A stretch of DNA of 64,000 bases from Variovorax boronicumulans. GTDB taxonomy: Bacteria; Pseudomonadota; Gammaproteobacteria; Burkholderiales; Burkholderiaceae_C. The notes under the pieces were generated by a model that saw nothing but the letters and a program-made list of their open reading frames with translations, did no database searches and was not told the DNA's origin. This document shows, in pieces, positions 36,810 through 47,239 of the stretch (the stretch's first letter is position 1; each line of letters opens with the position of its first letter). The stretch lies in contig NZ_JAAAFX010000004.1 of NCBI RefSeq assembly GCF_019352895.1, positions 2,368,485-2,432,484 of the forward strand, read 5' to 3'. The position numbers and the translations under genes were made by a program.

Positions 36810-38551
36810 GCGGCCAGGCGGGACTGCAGGAAGCTCAGGGCCGCCGAGGCGGGCACCTTGGTCGCGGCGGTGTCGCGCCGGTGCTGGTACTCCAGCTCGC
36901 CTTCCTTGAGCCCGCGGTCCGAGATCACGATGCGGTGCGGCACGCCGATCAGTTCCCAGTCGGCGAACATCGCGCCCGGGCGCTCGCCGCGGTCGTCGAG
37001 CAGCACGTCGACGCCGGCCACCAGCAGCTGGTCGTAGAGCGCCTCGGCGGCGGTCTTGACCTCTGCGCTGCGGTCCATGCCGATCGGGCAGACCACCACG
37101 GTGAAGGGCGCGATGGCGTCGGGCCAGATGATGCCGCGCTCGTCGTGGTTCTGTTCGATGGCCGCGGCCGGCAGCCGTGTGATGCCGATGCCGTAACAGC
37201 CCATCTCGAGGAACTGCGGCTTGCCGTTCTCGTCGAGGAAGGTGGCATTCATCGGCTTGCTGTACTTGGTGCCGAGGTAGAACACGTGGCCCACCTCGAT
37301 CCCGCGCTCGATCGCCAGCACGCCCTTGCCGTCGGGCGAGGCATCGCCAGCCACCACGTTGCGCAGGTCGGCCACCAGCACGGGCTCGGGCAGGTCGCGG
37401 CCCCAGTTCACGCCGGTGAAGTGGAAGTCGGGCACGTTGGCGCCGCAGATCCAGTCGGCCATCACCGCCACATCGCGGTCGGCGACGACCTGTACCGGCT
37501 TCTTCAGGTTCAGCGGGCCGAGGTAGCCCGGCTTGCAGCCGAAGTGCTCGTCGATCTCGGCCGTCGTCGCGAAGCGGAAGCCCTGGTCCAGGCCGGGCAG
37601 CTTGCCGACCTTGATCTCGTTCATGTCGTGGTCGCCGCGCAGCAGCAGCAGCCAGACCTGCACGCCCTTGGGCTGGCCGGCGGCATCGAGCAGTTCGGTG
37701 GCCAGCACCAGCGACTTGACCGTGCGCGCCAGCGGCAGGCCCAGCAGTTCGGCGACGTCGGCGCAGGTGCTCTTGCCCGGCGTGGGCGTCTGGGTCAGCG
37801 CCTGCGTGGCGGGGCCGCGCGGCGTGCCGGGCGCCAGCGCCTCGGCCTTCTCCATGTTGGCGGCGTAGTCGCTGTCGGGGCAGTAGACGATGGCGTCCTC
37901 GCCGGTCGCGGCGATCACCTGGAATTCCTCGCTCAGGTCGCCGCCGATGGCGCCGCTGTCGGCCGCCACGGCGCGATAGCGCAAGCCGAAACGATCGAAG
38001 ATCTTGCGGTAGGCGCCGGCCATCGTCTGGTAGCTGGCCTTGGCGGAAGCACCGTCACGGTCGAAGCTGTAGGCGTCCTTCATGGTGAACTCGCGCCCAC
38101 GCATCAGGCCGAAACGCGGACGGCGTTCGTCGCGGAACTTGGTCTGGATCTGGTAGAAATTCTTCGGCAGCTGCTTGTAGCTGCGGAATTCCTGGCGCGC
38201 GATGTCGGTCACCACTTCTTCGCTGGTGGGCTGGATCACGAAGTCGCGGTCGTGACGGTCCTTGATGCGCAGCAGTTCTGGGCCCATCTTGTCGAAGCGG
38301 CCGGTTTCCTGCCAGTACTCGGCCGGCTGGATCACCGGCGTGACGAGTTCGACCGCGCCGGCGCGGTCCATTTCCTGGCGCACGATGGCCTCGACCTTGC
38401 GGATCACGCGCAGTCCCATGGGCATGTAGCTGTAGATGCCGGCACCCAGCTTCTTGATCATGCCGGCGCGCATCATGAGCCGGTGGCTCGCGACTTCGGC
38501 ATCAGCCGGCGCTTCCTTCTGGGTGGAGACAAAGAAACGGGAAGCTTTCAT
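36806..38551 (-). CDS. proS: Prolyl-tRNA synthetase
   Basis: 581-residue bacterial-type class II synthetase with the INS editing domain between motifs 2 and 3 (about residues 225-400, including [12 protein letters not shown] and [16 protein letters not shown]), which clears mischarged alanyl-tRNA-Pro. Motif 2 is [26 protein letters not shown]; a C-terminal anticodon-binding domain ends LQSRLAA. It is divergent from rppH and translationally coupled to the downstream transglycosylase gene. Confidence 0.97.
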   Translation of the reverse strand: MKASRFFVSTQKEAPADAEVASHRLMMRAGMIKKLGAGIYSYMPMGLRVIRKVEAIVRQEMDRAGAVELVTPVIQPAEYWQETGRFDKMGPELLRIKDRHDRDFVIQPTSEEVVTDIARQEFRSYKQLPKNFYQIQTKFRDERRPRFGLMRGREFTMKDAYSFDRDGASAKASYQTMAGAYRKIFDRFGLRYRAVAADSGAIGGDLSEEFQVIAATGEDAIVYCPDSDYAANMEKAEALAPGTPRGPATQALTQTPTPGKSTCADVAELLGLPLARTVKSLVLATELLDAAGQPKGVQVWLLLLRGDHDMNEIKVGKLPGLDQGFRFATTAEIDEHFGCKPGYLGPLNLKKPVQVVADRDVAVMADWICGANVPDFHFTGVNWGRDLPEPVLVADLRNVVAGDASPDGKGVLAIERGIEVGHVFYLGTKYSKPMNATFLDENGKPQFLEMGCYGIGITRLPAAAIEQNHDERGIIWPDAIAPFTVVVCPIGMDRSAEVKTAAEALYDQLLVAGVDVLLDDRGERPGAMFADWELIGVPHRIVISDRGLKEGELEYQHRRDTAATKVPASAALSFLQSRLAA

Positions 38552-38610
38552 CGGTCGTTCGCGAGCTCAGGAAGGGGGTTTGGGCCGCAGGGCCAGGGAA
38601 CTGGTCGCTT

Positions 38611-38638
38611 GCCGAGAGCGACCCGGCAGGCATAATCA
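38611..38638 (+). promoter_or_regulatory. Sigma-70-type promoter of rppH
   Basis: TTGCCG (38611-38616), a 16-bp spacer and CATAAT (38633-38638). A transcription start near 38645 would give a leader of about 20 nt to the ATG at 38666. Confidence 0.6.
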
Positions 38639-38665
38639 ACGCAGTTCAAAAATTGGGGTTTGATT

Positions 38666-39322
38666 ATGCTCGACCGGGACGGCTTCAGGCCCAACGTCGG
38701 CATCATCCTGCTCAACCAGAGAAACGAGGTTTTCTGGGGCAAACGCATCCGCACTCACTCCTGGCAATTCCCGCAAGGCGGCATCGACCGAGGCGAGAGT
38801 CCCGAGCAAGCCATGTTCCGGGAATTGCATGAAGAAGTGGGACTCCAGCCGGAGCATGTGAGGATCGTCGCCCGTACCCGTGACTGGTTGCGCTACGAGG
38901 TGCCGGATCGGTTCATCCGCCGTGACGCACGGGGCCATTACAAGGGCCAAAAGCAGATCTGGTATCTGCTGCAGTTGGTCGGACACGACTGGGACCTCAA
39001 CCTGCGTGCCACCGATCATCCGGAGTTCGATGCCTGGCGTTGGCACGACTACTGGGTACCCCTCGACGTCGTCGTGGAGTTCAAGCGCGGCGTCTATGAA
39101 ATGGCGCTGACCGAACTCGCACGCTATCTGCCCCGCCAGGACTTCCGCAACCGCTTCCTGCGCAGCAACGTGCGCGCCCGTGAATTCGAGCGCCCGTCGT
39201 CTGCTGCAGGCCAAGACCCTCAGTTCGACCTGCCCCCGGGCGCCACCTTCGACCCGGACCCCAATGCCACGCCTGCCCACGACAACCCTGCCTCGCGCAA
39301 CCCCTTCCATGTCCCGCGCTAG
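38666..39322 (+). CDS. rppH: RNA pyrophosphohydrolase
   Basis: 218-residue Nudix enzyme that converts 5'-triphosphorylated mRNA to monophosphate and so starts RNase E decay. The start [17 protein letters not shown] matches E. coli RppH (MIDDDGYRPNVG), so the ATG at 38666 is preferred over the TTG at 38660. The Nudix box is [23 protein letters not shown] (about 38-60). The last 55 residues, rich in Pro, Asp and Asn, go beyond the E. coli protein and look unstructured. Its 3' end overlaps the CNP1-like gene by 14 bp. Confidence 0.95.
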   Translation: MLDRDGFRPNVGIILLNQRNEVFWGKRIRTHSWQFPQGGIDRGESPEQAMFRELHEEVGLQPEHVRIVARTRDWLRYEVPDRFIRRDARGHYKGQKQIWYLLQLVGHDWDLNLRATDHPEFDAWRWHDYWVPLDVVVEFKRGVYEMALTELARYLPRQDFRNRFLRSNVRAREFERPSSAAGQDPQFDLPPGATFDPDPNATPAHDNPASRNPFHVPR

Positions 39323-39809
39323 CCGCGCCCTGCTGCTGGCCTGCCTGCTCGGCGGCGCAGGCGGTGGTGCCATCGGCCAGATCTTCCAGGGCCCCGACTG
39401 GAAGGAAAGCGACGCCCCGCCGCCGCCGGCCTACGACCTGCGCCGCCTGGTGCCCTTCGAAGTGCCCGCCTACATGACCCTCAAGTTCGGCGTGGACCCG
39501 GCGACCATCGTGATCACCGACGACGGCCTGGTGCGCTACGTCGCCGTGGGCACCAGCAAGTCCGGCAACGCGGTCAATGCCTTCTACGAAGGCGTGCGCT
39601 GCGCGACCGGCGAGGTCAAGAGCTATGCGCGCTCGAGCGGCAGCGGCTGGGAGCTGGTCGCCAATCCGGAATGGAAGCCGATGGCACTGGTGAACTCCAA
39701 CTACACCCACGCGCTCGCGGTCCAGGGCCTGTGCCGCAGCGGCGCCCCGCGCGCCAGCGTCGGCGAGATGATTCGACGGCTCAAGAATCCGGTGCAGGAA
39801 CTCGAATAA
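39309..39809 (+). CDS. CNP1-like family exported protein
   Basis: 166 residues of unknown function. A short hydrophobic signal ([19 protein letters not shown]) suggests export; LLAC at residues 9-12 could also be a lipobox. The body resembles the CNP1-like family of betaproteobacteria: [34 protein letters not shown] and [23 protein letters not shown]. The family name goes back to a cryptic neisserial protein; no activity is known. The start at 39309 lies within the end of rppH. Confidence 0.82.
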   Translation: MSRASRALLLACLLGGAGGGAIGQIFQGPDWKESDAPPPPAYDLRRLVPFEVPAYMTLKFGVDPATIVITDDGLVRYVAVGTSKSGNAVNAFYEGVRCATGEVKSYARSSGSGWELVANPEWKPMALVNSNYTHALAVQGLCRSGAPRASVGEMIRRLKNPVQELE

Positions 39810-39834
39810 TCCGAGCTCTGCGCGCTGACTGGCG

Positions 39835-40977
39835 TCAGCGCGCGCCCATCAGCACCATGTTGTCCCGGTGCACCATCTCGGGCTCGGCCGCATAGCCCAG
39901 CAGCCGCTCGAATTCGGCCGACGGCTTGCGGCACAGCGTGCGGGCCTCGGCACTCGAATAGTTGGCCAGGCCGCGCGCGACCTCTGCGCCCTGCGGATCG
40001 CGCACCGCGATCACGTCGCCGCGCGAGAACTCGCCCTCCACGCCCGTCATGCCGATCGGCAGCAGGCTCTTGCCTTCGCCGCGCAGCTTGGCGGCCGCGC
40101 CCGCGTCCACGGTGACGGCGCCGCGCAGCTGCAGATGGTCGGCCATCCAGCGCTTGCGCGCCTGGTGCTTGGCGGTCTGCGCCACCAGCAAGGTGCCGAT
40201 GGCTTCGCCGCGCGCCAGGCGCAGCAGGGCATCGGGCTCCCGGCCCCAGGCGATCACGGTCGAGGCGCCCGAGCCGGCCGCGCGCTTGGCTGCGAGGATC
40301 TTGGTGATCATCCCGCCGCTGCCGATGGCCGAGCCCACGCCGCCCGCCATGGCCTCGAGCGCCAGGTCGCCGGCCAGGCCCTCATGCACGAAAGTGGCCT
40401 GCGGGTCCTTGCGCGGGTCGGCGGTGTAGAGGCCCTTCTGGTCGGTGAGGATCACCAGCGCGTCGGCCTCGACCAGGTTGGCGACCAGCGCGCCCAGCGT
40501 GTCGTTGTCGCCGAACTTGATCTCGTCCGTGACCACCGTGTCGTTCTCGTTGATCACCGGCACCACGCCCAGGCCCAGCAGCGTGAGCAGGGTCGAGCGC
40601 GCGTTCAGGTAGCGCTCGCGGTCCGCCAGGTCGGCGTGCGTGAGCAGCACCTGCGCGCTGCCGACGCCGTTCAGCCGCAGCTTGGTCTCGTAGATCTGCG
40701 CCAGGCCCATCTGGCCCACCGCGGCCGCGGCCTGCAGTTCGTTGATCTCGCGCGGGCGCGTGCGCCAACCCAGGCGCTTCATGCCTTCGGCGATCGCGCC
40801 GCTGGACACCATCACCACCTCGCGGCCGTCCTGCATCAGGCTGGCCAGCTGGCGGCACCATTCACCGATGGCCGCCTCGTCGAGCCCGCGGCCCTCGTTG
40901 GTGACCAGGCTCGAGCCCACCTTGACGACGATCCGGCGCGCATCGCGCAAGGCAGTGGAAGCGAAGGTGGAGCTCAT
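39835..40977 (-). CDS. proB: Glutamate 5-kinase
   Basis: 380 residues. It phosphorylates glutamate in the first step of proline synthesis. The amino-acid-kinase domain starts [20 protein letters not shown], with [32 protein letters not shown] for glutamate/feedback proline binding, and [17 protein letters not shown]-terminal PUA domain (about 285-370, [26 protein letters not shown]) is present as in E. coli. It lies 65 bp after obgE on the same strand. Confidence 0.97.
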   Translation of the reverse strand: MSSTFASTALRDARRIVVKVGSSLVTNEGRGLDEAAIGEWCRQLASLMQDGREVVMVSSGAIAEGMKRLGWRTRPREINELQAAAAVGQMGLAQIYETKLRLNGVGSAQVLLTHADLADRERYLNARSTLLTLLGLGVVPVINENDTVVTDEIKFGDNDTLGALVANLVEADALVILTDQKGLYTADPRKDPQATFVHEGLAGDLALEAMAGGVGSAIGSGGMITKILAAKRAAGSGASTVIAWGREPDALLRLARGEAIGTLLVAQTAKHQARKRWMADHLQLRGAVTVDAGAAAKLRGEGKSLLPIGMTGVEGEFSRGDVIAVRDPQGAEVARGLANYSSAEARTLCRKPSAEFERLLGYAAEPEMVHRDNMVLMGAR

Positions 40978-41042
40978 GGTGCAGGCGAGGCGGAATCAGA
41001 AACTCGAAAACAGGGGCGACCGCGGCCGCCCCGGGGAAACGC

Positions 41043-42110
<1,068 letters not shown>

Positions 42111-42165
42111 TTACAAATGAAAGGCCCGGCAGGCGACTTCGATGTGAAGTCTCCCCCCGCGAGCG

Positions 42166-42225
42166 GAAAAATGGAGACGCCCGGACGAGCGGGCGAAAAA
42201 TGCAGAAGCCCCGACAAGCGGGGCT
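42166..42225 (-). terminator. Tandem rho-independent terminators after rplU-rpmA
   Basis: On the minus strand the first hairpin pairs 42219-42225 with 42207-42213 (AGCCCCG stem, 5-base loop) and is followed after TCTGC by five T residues. The second pairs CGCCCG with CGGGCG (42178-42195) and is followed after TCTCC by another five T residues. Together they separate the ribosomal protein genes from obgE. Confidence 0.8.
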
Positions 42226-42249
42226 CCGGGCAGATCGAAACGACGGTGC

Positions 42250-42510
42250 TTACGCAGCCGGCGTCACATTGATCGTGTGCTTGTTCAGCGCGCCCTTGAT
42301 GGCGAACGACACGTGGCCGTCGACCAGTGCGAACAGCGTGTGGTCCTTGCCCACGCCGACGTTGACGCCGGGGTGGAACTGGGTGCCGCGCTGACGCACG
42401 ATGATCGAGCCTGCGCTGATCAGTTCACCGCCGAACGCTTTCACGCCCAGCATCTTAGGCTTGGAATCGCGCCCGTTTCGCGTGGAGCCGCCGCCTTTTT
42501 TCTGTGCCAT
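42250..42510 (-). CDS. rpmA: 50S ribosomal protein L27
   Basis: 86 residues, [24 protein letters not shown]..., the normal L27 N-terminus that reaches the peptidyl-transferase centre, followed by [29 protein letters not shown]. No cleavable N-terminal extension (as in Firmicutes) is present. It lies 12 bp after rplU. Confidence 0.98.
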   Translation of the reverse strand: MAQKKGGGSTRNGRDSKPKMLGVKAFGGELISAGSIIVRQRGTQFHPGVNVGVGKDHTLFALVDGHVSFAIKGALNKHTINVTPAA

Positions 42511-42522
42511 GGTGCTTTCCCC

Positions 42523-42834
42523 TTAACCGGCGATCGCGCCGATTTGCAGTTCGGTGAACTGCTGGCGATGGCCTTGGCGTTTCTGATAGTGCTTGCGACG
42601 GCGCATCTTGAAGATGTGCACTTTGTCGTGCTTGCCGTGCGAGAGCACAGTGACCGTGACGGATGCGCCGGACACCAGGGGCGTGCCGACCTTGATTTCC
42701 GCGCCGTTGCCGACTGCGAGAACCTGATCGATCACGATCTCCTGGCCTACGTCCGCAGCAATCTGTTCTACTTTAATTTTTTCGCCGGAAGCAACGCGAT
42801 ACTGCTTGCCGCCGGTTTTTATGACCGCGTACAT
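42523..42834 (-). CDS. rplU: 50S ribosomal protein L21
   Basis: 103 residues, [25 protein letters not shown]..., ending with the L21 signature [23 protein letters not shown]. Start ATG at 42834 is preceded by AGAGG. Its 5' leader contains a stable hairpin and a recognisable promoter, and rpmA follows in the same unit. Confidence 0.98.
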   Translation of the reverse strand: MYAVIKTGGKQYRVASGEKIKVEQIAADVGQEIVIDQVLAVGNGAEIKVGTPLVSGASVTVTVLSHGKHDKVHIFKMRRRKHYQKRQGHRQQFTELQIGAIAG

Positions 42835-42854
42835 GATGACCTCTTGATGAAGAT

Positions 42855-42880
42855 GGCTCCGCGGCGAATTCCGCAGAGCC
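42855..42880 (-). ncRNA. Hairpin at the 5' end of the rplU leader
   Basis: On the minus strand GGCTCTGCGG pairs with CCGCGGAGCC (one G-U pair) around AATTCG. Given the promoter at 42885-42914, the hairpin would sit at the very 5' end of the mRNA, about 20 nt before the rplU start codon. It could be a mRNA-stabilising stem or a ribosomal-protein binding site; neither is shown. Confidence 0.5.
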
Positions 42881-42884
42881 CAAG

Positions 42885-42914
42885 ATTCTAGCACGGGCTC
42901 TTTCCCCGAGCCAA
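42885..42914 (-). promoter_or_regulatory. Probable promoter of rplU-rpmA
   Basis: On the minus strand TTGGCT (42914-42909), an 18-bp spacer and TAGAAT (42890-42885) form a fair sigma-70 promoter with a start near 42878. Confidence 0.6.
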
Positions 42915-42944
42915 TGCGCTCCGGCAGGCATCCCCAGCGCTCCC

Positions 42945-42950
42945 TATAAT
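42945..42950 (+). promoter_or_regulatory. -10 element of ispB
   Basis: A perfect TATAAT followed by TTGGCTTCG, 69 bp upstream of the proposed ispB start, divergent from the rplU promoter 30 bp away. No convincing -35 is found. Confidence 0.55.
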
Positions 42951-43018
42951 TTGGCTTCGCACCCGCGGCCCGCGCCGCTCGTCCTTCACTTCAAGCAGCG
43001 CCCCGTCGCGTCACCGTT

Positions 43019-44011
43019 TTGCCCAGCCCCGCAGCAGACTCCTCCCCGACGACCTCCGTTCTGGCGCTGATTGCTGGCGACATGGTCGAAGTCGATCGCG
43101 TGATTGCACGCCGCCTCGATACCGGGGTGCCGCTGGTCAGCCATGTGTCGCAGTACATCATCTCCGCCGGCGGCAAGCGGCTGCGGCCGGCCTTGCTGCT
43201 GCTGATGGCCGGCGCGCTGGGCTACCGCGGCGAGCAGCGCTTCAACCTCGCCGCCGTGGTGGAATTCATCCACACCGCGACCCTGCTGCACGACGACGTG
43301 GTCGACGAATCCACGCTGCGGCGCGGCCGGCCGACGGCCAACGAATCCTTCGGCAACCCGGCCAGCGTGCTGGTCGGCGACTTCCTCTACTCGCGCGCCT
43401 TCCAGATGATGCTGGATGCCAACAACATGCGCGTGATGCAGATCCTGGCCGAGGCGACCAACATCATTGCCGAGGGCGAGGTGCTGCAGCTCATGAACAT
43501 GCATGACGCCACGCTCGACGAATCGGCCTACCTGCGCGTGATCCGCTCCAAGACCGCCAAGCTCTTCGAGGCTAGCACCCGGCTGGCCGCGGTGCTGGCC
43601 GGCGCCGACGCCGCGACCGAGGAAGCCTGCGCCTCCTACGGCCAGGCCCTGGGCACGGCGTTCCAGGTCATCGACGACGTGCTGGACTACGAAGGCGACG
43701 CCAGCGAAACCGGCAAGAACGTCGGCGACGACCTGCGCGAAGGCAAGACCACGCTGCCGCTGATCCTCGCGATGCAGCGCGCCGCACCCGCGCAGAGCGC
43801 GCTGGTGCGCGACGCCATCGAGACCGGCGACACCACCCAGCTGCCCCACATCGTGGCCATCGTGCGCGAAACGGGCGCACTGGAGGCGACCCGCGCCGCC
43901 GCCGCCGCCGAAGCGCAACGCGCCATCGATGCATTAAGTGGTTTTTCTGCGAATTCGCACGTCCAAGGTTTGCTACAATTAGCGGCTCAGTTGCTTGAGC
44001 GACGCGCCTAG
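43019..44011 (+). CDS. ispB: Polyprenyl diphosphate synthase (octaprenyl type)
   Basis: 330 residues from the proposed TTG at 43019. It makes the ubiquinone side chain. Both aspartate-rich motifs are intact: LLHDDVVDESTLRRGR and VIDDVLDYEGD, with GGKRLRPALLLL before them. The start is uncertain: no ATG occurs before 43082, yet alignment with E. coli IspB (INELTAQDM versus LALIAGDM) shows that the protein begins upstream of that ATG, which leaves TTG 43019 as the best choice. Chain length (C40) is assumed from the family. Confidence 0.93.
   Translation: MPSPAADSSPTTSVLALIAGDMVEVDRVIARRLDTGVPLVSHVSQYIISAGGKRLRPALLLLMAGALGYRGEQRFNLAAVVEFIHTATLLHDDVVDESTLRRGRPTANESFGNPASVLVGDFLYSRAFQMMLDANNMRVMQILAEATNIIAEGEVLQLMNMHDATLDESAYLRVIRSKTAKLFEASTRLAAVLAGADAATEEACASYGQALGTAFQVIDDVLDYEGDASETGKNVGDDLREGKTTLPLILAMQRAAPAQSALVRDAIETGDTTQLPHIVAIVRETGALEATRAAAAAEAQRAIDALSGFSANSHVQGLLQLAAQLLERRA
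43974..43979 (+). promoter_or_regulatory. Possible -10 element of tRNA-Pro inside the end of ispB
   Basis: TACAAT lies in an unusually A+T-rich stretch of the ispB 3' end (43932-43982), 87 bp before tRNA-Pro. A -35 cannot be fixed with confidence. Confidence 0.4.
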
Positions 44012-44065
44012 ACCCCTCACGAGAGTGAGCAACCAGGACGATTTCTCTTTTCTTGCAACCACCAT

Positions 44066-44142
44066 CGGGGTGTAGCTTAGCCTGGTAGAGCGCTACGTTC
44101 GGGACGTAGAGGCCGGAGGTTCGAATCCTCTCACCCCGACCA
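44066..44142 (+). tRNA. tRNA-Pro (CGG)
   Basis: 77 nt with an encoded CCA. The anticodon stem CTACG/CGTAG encloses the loop TTCGGGA, so the anticodon is CGG. Acceptor CGGGGTG pairs with CACCCCG. The T-arm reads GAGG-TTCGAAT-CCTC. The gene follows ispB by 54 bp on the same strand. Confidence 0.97.
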
Positions 44143-44223
44143 GCCTTTTGAGGCTGTAATACACAATGCTGCGCCGTCATTCGATGGGCAGCCGTTTACA
44201 GTCCCTGGGCGATCAGCGATGAT

Positions 44224-44248
44224 CGTGAAGCACTTTTTCACGTTTTTT
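44224..44248 (+). terminator. Rho-independent terminator just upstream of pilB
   Basis: CGTGAA (44224-44229) pairs with TTCACG (44237-44242) and is followed directly by six T residues. It would end the tRNA-Pro transcript, but it lies only 10 bp before the pilB ATG. Confidence 0.75.
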
Positions 44249-44258
44249 ACATTCGCTG

Positions 44259-45992
44259 ATGGCCGCTGCAGATCCCATTGCCAAAGATAGCGCCTCCGTC
44301 GCCCTCCCGGGCCTCGCGCGAGCGTTGATCTCTGCCGGCAAGCTGCCCGCCAAGACCGCCGAAGAAATCTACCAGCGCTCGCTCTCGGGGCGCTCCAGCT
44401 TCATTGCCGAGCTCACCGGCACTGGCGCCGTGTCCGCGGCCGATCTCGCACACACCTTGTCCAGCGCCTTCGGCGCGCCCTTGCTCGACCTCGACGCCAT
44501 CGATCCGCAGCGGCTGCCCAAGGACCTGCTGGATCCGAAGCTGTGCCAGGCCTACCGGATCGTGGTGCTCAGCAAGCGCAACAACCGGCTGATCGTCGCC
44601 ACCGCCGACCCCTCCGACCAGCAGGCCGTCGAGAAGATCAAGTTCGCCTCGCAGATGGGGGTCGACTGGGTCATCGCCGAGTACGACAAGCTCTCCCGCA
44701 TGGTCGAGCAGGCGGCGGTCACCGCGGCCGAGACCATCGACGGCATCGTCGGTGCCGAATTCGAGTTCGACGAAGCCTCGATCGACTCGCCCAGCGAAAG
44801 CGCCGAACAGGCGGTGGCCGAAGTCGAGGATGCGCCGGTGGTGCGCTTCCTGCACAAGATGCTGCTCGACGCCTTCGCGATGCGCGCCTCGGACATCCAC
44901 TTCGAACCCTACGAGCACCAGTACCGCGTGCGCTTTCGCATCGACGGCGAACTGCGCGAGATCGCGAGCCCGCCGCCGGTCATCAAGGACAAGCTGGCCT
45001 CGCGCATCAAGGTCATCTCCAAGCTCGACATCTCCGAGAAGCGTGTGCCGCAGGACGGCAAGATGAAGCTCAAGATCGGGCCCGACCGGGTGATCGATTT
45101 CCGGGTCAGCACGCTGCCGACGCTGTTCGGCGAGAAGATCGTGATCCGGATCCTGGACCCGAGCAGCGCCAAGCTGGGCATCGATGCGCTGGGCTACGAC
45201 GCGGTCGAGAAGGAGCGACTGCTCACCGCGATCGGCCGGCCCTACGGCATGGTGCTGGTCACCGGCCCCACGGGCTCGGGCAAGACGGTGTCGCTCTACA
45301 CCTGCCTCAACCTGCTCAACAAGCCCGGCGTGAACATCGCGACCGCGGAAGACCCGTCGGAAATCAACCTGCCGGGCGTCAACCAGGTCAACGTCAACGA
45401 GAAGGCCGGCCTGACCTTCGCCACCGCGCTGCGCGCCTTCCTGCGCCAGGACCCCGACATCATCATGGTCGGCGAGATCCGCGACCTCGAAACCGCCGAC
45501 ATCTCGATCAAGGCCGCGCAGACCGGCCACCTGGTGCTCTCGACGCTGCACACCAACGACGCGCCGACCACGCTCACGCGGATGCGCAACATGGGCATCG
45601 CGCCCTTTAACATCGCGTCGAGCGTCATCCTGATCACGGCCCAGCGCCTCGCGCGTCGGCTGTGCACGGTGTGCCGCGAACCGCTCGAGATCCCGCGCGA
45701 GGCCTTGCGCGATGCCGGCTTCAAGGAAGCAGACATCGACGGCAGCTGGAAGCCCTACCGCCCCGTCGGCTGCTCGGCCTGCAACGGCGGCTACAAGGGG
45801 CGCGTGGGCATCTACCAGGTCATGCCGGTGTCCGAGGAAATCCAGAAGATCATCCTGCGCGACGGCAGTGCGATGGAAATCGCCAAGCAGTCCGAGGCCG
45901 AAGGCGTGCGCTCGCTGCGCCAGTCGGGCCTGAAGAAGGTGATGCAGGGACTGACCTCGCTCGAGGAAGTGCTCGCGGTCACGAACGAATAG
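44259..45992 (+). CDS. pilB: Type IV pilus assembly ATPase PilB
   Basis: 577-residue cytoplasmic ATPase powering pilus extension. Order: an N-terminal T2SSE/MshEN domain (VALPGLARALISAGKLPAKTAEEIY), then the RecA-like ATPase with Walker A GPTGSGKT at about 336-343, Asp box, Walker B IIMVGEIRDLETA and His box. A tetracysteine zinc motif follows (CTVC near 469 and CSAC about 37 residues on). Start ATG at 44259 fits the family N-terminus, though no Shine-Dalgarno precedes it and an intrinsic terminator ends 10 bp upstream. pilC and pilD follow. Confidence 0.96.
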   Translation: MAAADPIAKDSASVALPGLARALISAGKLPAKTAEEIYQRSLSGRSSFIAELTGTGAVSAADLAHTLSSAFGAPLLDLDAIDPQRLPKDLLDPKLCQAYRIVVLSKRNNRLIVATADPSDQQAVEKIKFASQMGVDWVIAEYDKLSRMVEQAAVTAAETIDGIVGAEFEFDEASIDSPSESAEQAVAEVEDAPVVRFLHKMLLDAFAMRASDIHFEPYEHQYRVRFRIDGELREIASPPPVIKDKLASRIKVISKLDISEKRVPQDGKMKLKIGPDRVIDFRVSTLPTLFGEKIVIRILDPSSAKLGIDALGYDAVEKERLLTAIGRPYGMVLVTGPTGSGKTVSLYTCLNLLNKPGVNIATAEDPSEINLPGVNQVNVNEKAGLTFATALRAFLRQDPDIIMVGEIRDLETADISIKAAQTGHLVLSTLHTNDAPTTLTRMRNMGIAPFNIASSVILITAQRLARRLCTVCREPLEIPREALRDAGFKEADIDGSWKPYRPVGCSACNGGYKGRVGIYQVMPVSEEIQKIILRDGSAMEIAKQSEAEGVRSLRQSGLKKVMQGLTSLEEVLAVTNE

Positions 45993-46015
45993 CATTGTTG
46001 AGAAGCGGAACCCCC

Positions 46016-47239
46016 ATGGCAACGGCAACATCCACCCCACGCGGACACAAGGAATTCGTGTACGAATGGGAGGGCAAGGATCGCAACGGCAAGCAGGTGC
46101 GTGGCGAACTGCGCGCGGCCGGCACCAACCAGGTCCAGGCCGCGTTGCGGCGCCAGGGTGTGCTGCTGACCAAGGTGAAGAAGCGCCGCATGCGCTCGGG
46201 CAAGGCCATCAAGCCCAAGGACATCGCGATCTTCACGCGCCAGCTGGCGACCATGATGAAGGCCGGCGTGCCGCTGCTGCAGGCCTTCGACATCGTCGGG
46301 CGCGGCAACGCCAACCCGAGCGTCGCCAAGCTGCTCAACGACATCCGCAGCGACGTCGAGACCGGCACCTCGCTGTCGGCCGCCTTCCGCAAGTTCCCCA
46401 AGTACTTCGACAACCTCTACTGCAACCTGGTCGAAGCCGGCGAAGCCGCGGGCATTCTGGAAGAACTGCTGGACCGGCTCGCCACCTACATGGAGAAGAC
46501 CGAGGCCATCAAGTCGAAGATCAAGTCGGCGCTGATGTACCCGATGTCGGTGGTGGTGGTCGCGTTCATCGTGGTGGCCATCATCATGATCTTCGTGATC
46601 CCGGCCTTCAAGGAAGTGTTCAGTTCCTTCGGCGCCGACCTGCCGGCCCCGACGCTGATCGTGATGGGCATCAGCGAGTTCTTCGTGTCCTACTGGTGGC
46701 TGATCTTCGGCGTGATCGGCGGCGGCATCTACTTCTTCCTGCAGGCCTGGAAACGCAACGAGAAGGTGCAGCGCGTCATGGACCGGCTGCTGCTGCGCCT
46801 CCCGATCTTCGGCACGCTGATCGACAAGTCCTGCGTCGCGCGCTGGACCCGCACGCTGGCGACCATGTTCGCGGCCGGCGTGCCGCTGGTCGAAGCGCTC
46901 GACTCGGTGGGCGGCGCGTCCGGCAACTCGGTGTATGCCGATGCCACGGTCAAGATCCAGCAAGAAGTCTCGACCGGCACCAGCCTGACGACGGCCATGA
47001 CCAACGCCAACGTGTTCCCCTCGATGGTGCTGCAGATGGCCGCCATCGGCGAAGAATCCGGCTCGATCGACCACATGCTGGGCAAGGCCGCCGACTTCTA
47101 CGAGGCCGAGGTCGACGACATGGTCGCCGGCCTGTCGAGCCTGATGGAACCCATCATCATCGTGTTCCTGGGCACCCTCATCGGCGGCATCGTGGTGTCG
47201 ATGTACCTGCCCATCTTCAAGTTGGGCCAGGTCGTCTGA
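46016..47239 (+). CDS. pilC: Type IV pilus inner-membrane platform protein PilC
   Basis: 407 residues with the two T2SSF repeats (about 75-200 and 278-400): FTRQLATMMKAGVPLLQAFDIV and WTRTLATMFAAGVPLVEALDSV. Three membrane helices lie near 177-200, 226-250 and 380-400. PilC links the PilB motor to the pilin base. It begins 23 bp after pilB and overlaps pilD by one base. Confidence 0.96.
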   Translation: MATATSTPRGHKEFVYEWEGKDRNGKQVRGELRAAGTNQVQAALRRQGVLLTKVKKRRMRSGKAIKPKDIAIFTRQLATMMKAGVPLLQAFDIVGRGNANPSVAKLLNDIRSDVETGTSLSAAFRKFPKYFDNLYCNLVEAGEAAGILEELLDRLATYMEKTEAIKSKIKSALMYPMSVVVVAFIVVAIIMIFVIPAFKEVFSSFGADLPAPTLIVMGISEFFVSYWWLIFGVIGGGIYFFLQAWKRNEKVQRVMDRLLLRLPIFGTLIDKSCVARWTRTLATMFAAGVPLVEALDSVGGASGNSVYADATVKIQQEVSTGTSLTTAMTNANVFPSMVLQMAAIGEESGSIDHMLGKAADFYEAEVDDMVAGLSSLMEPIIIVFLGTLIGGIVVSMYLPIFKLGQVV

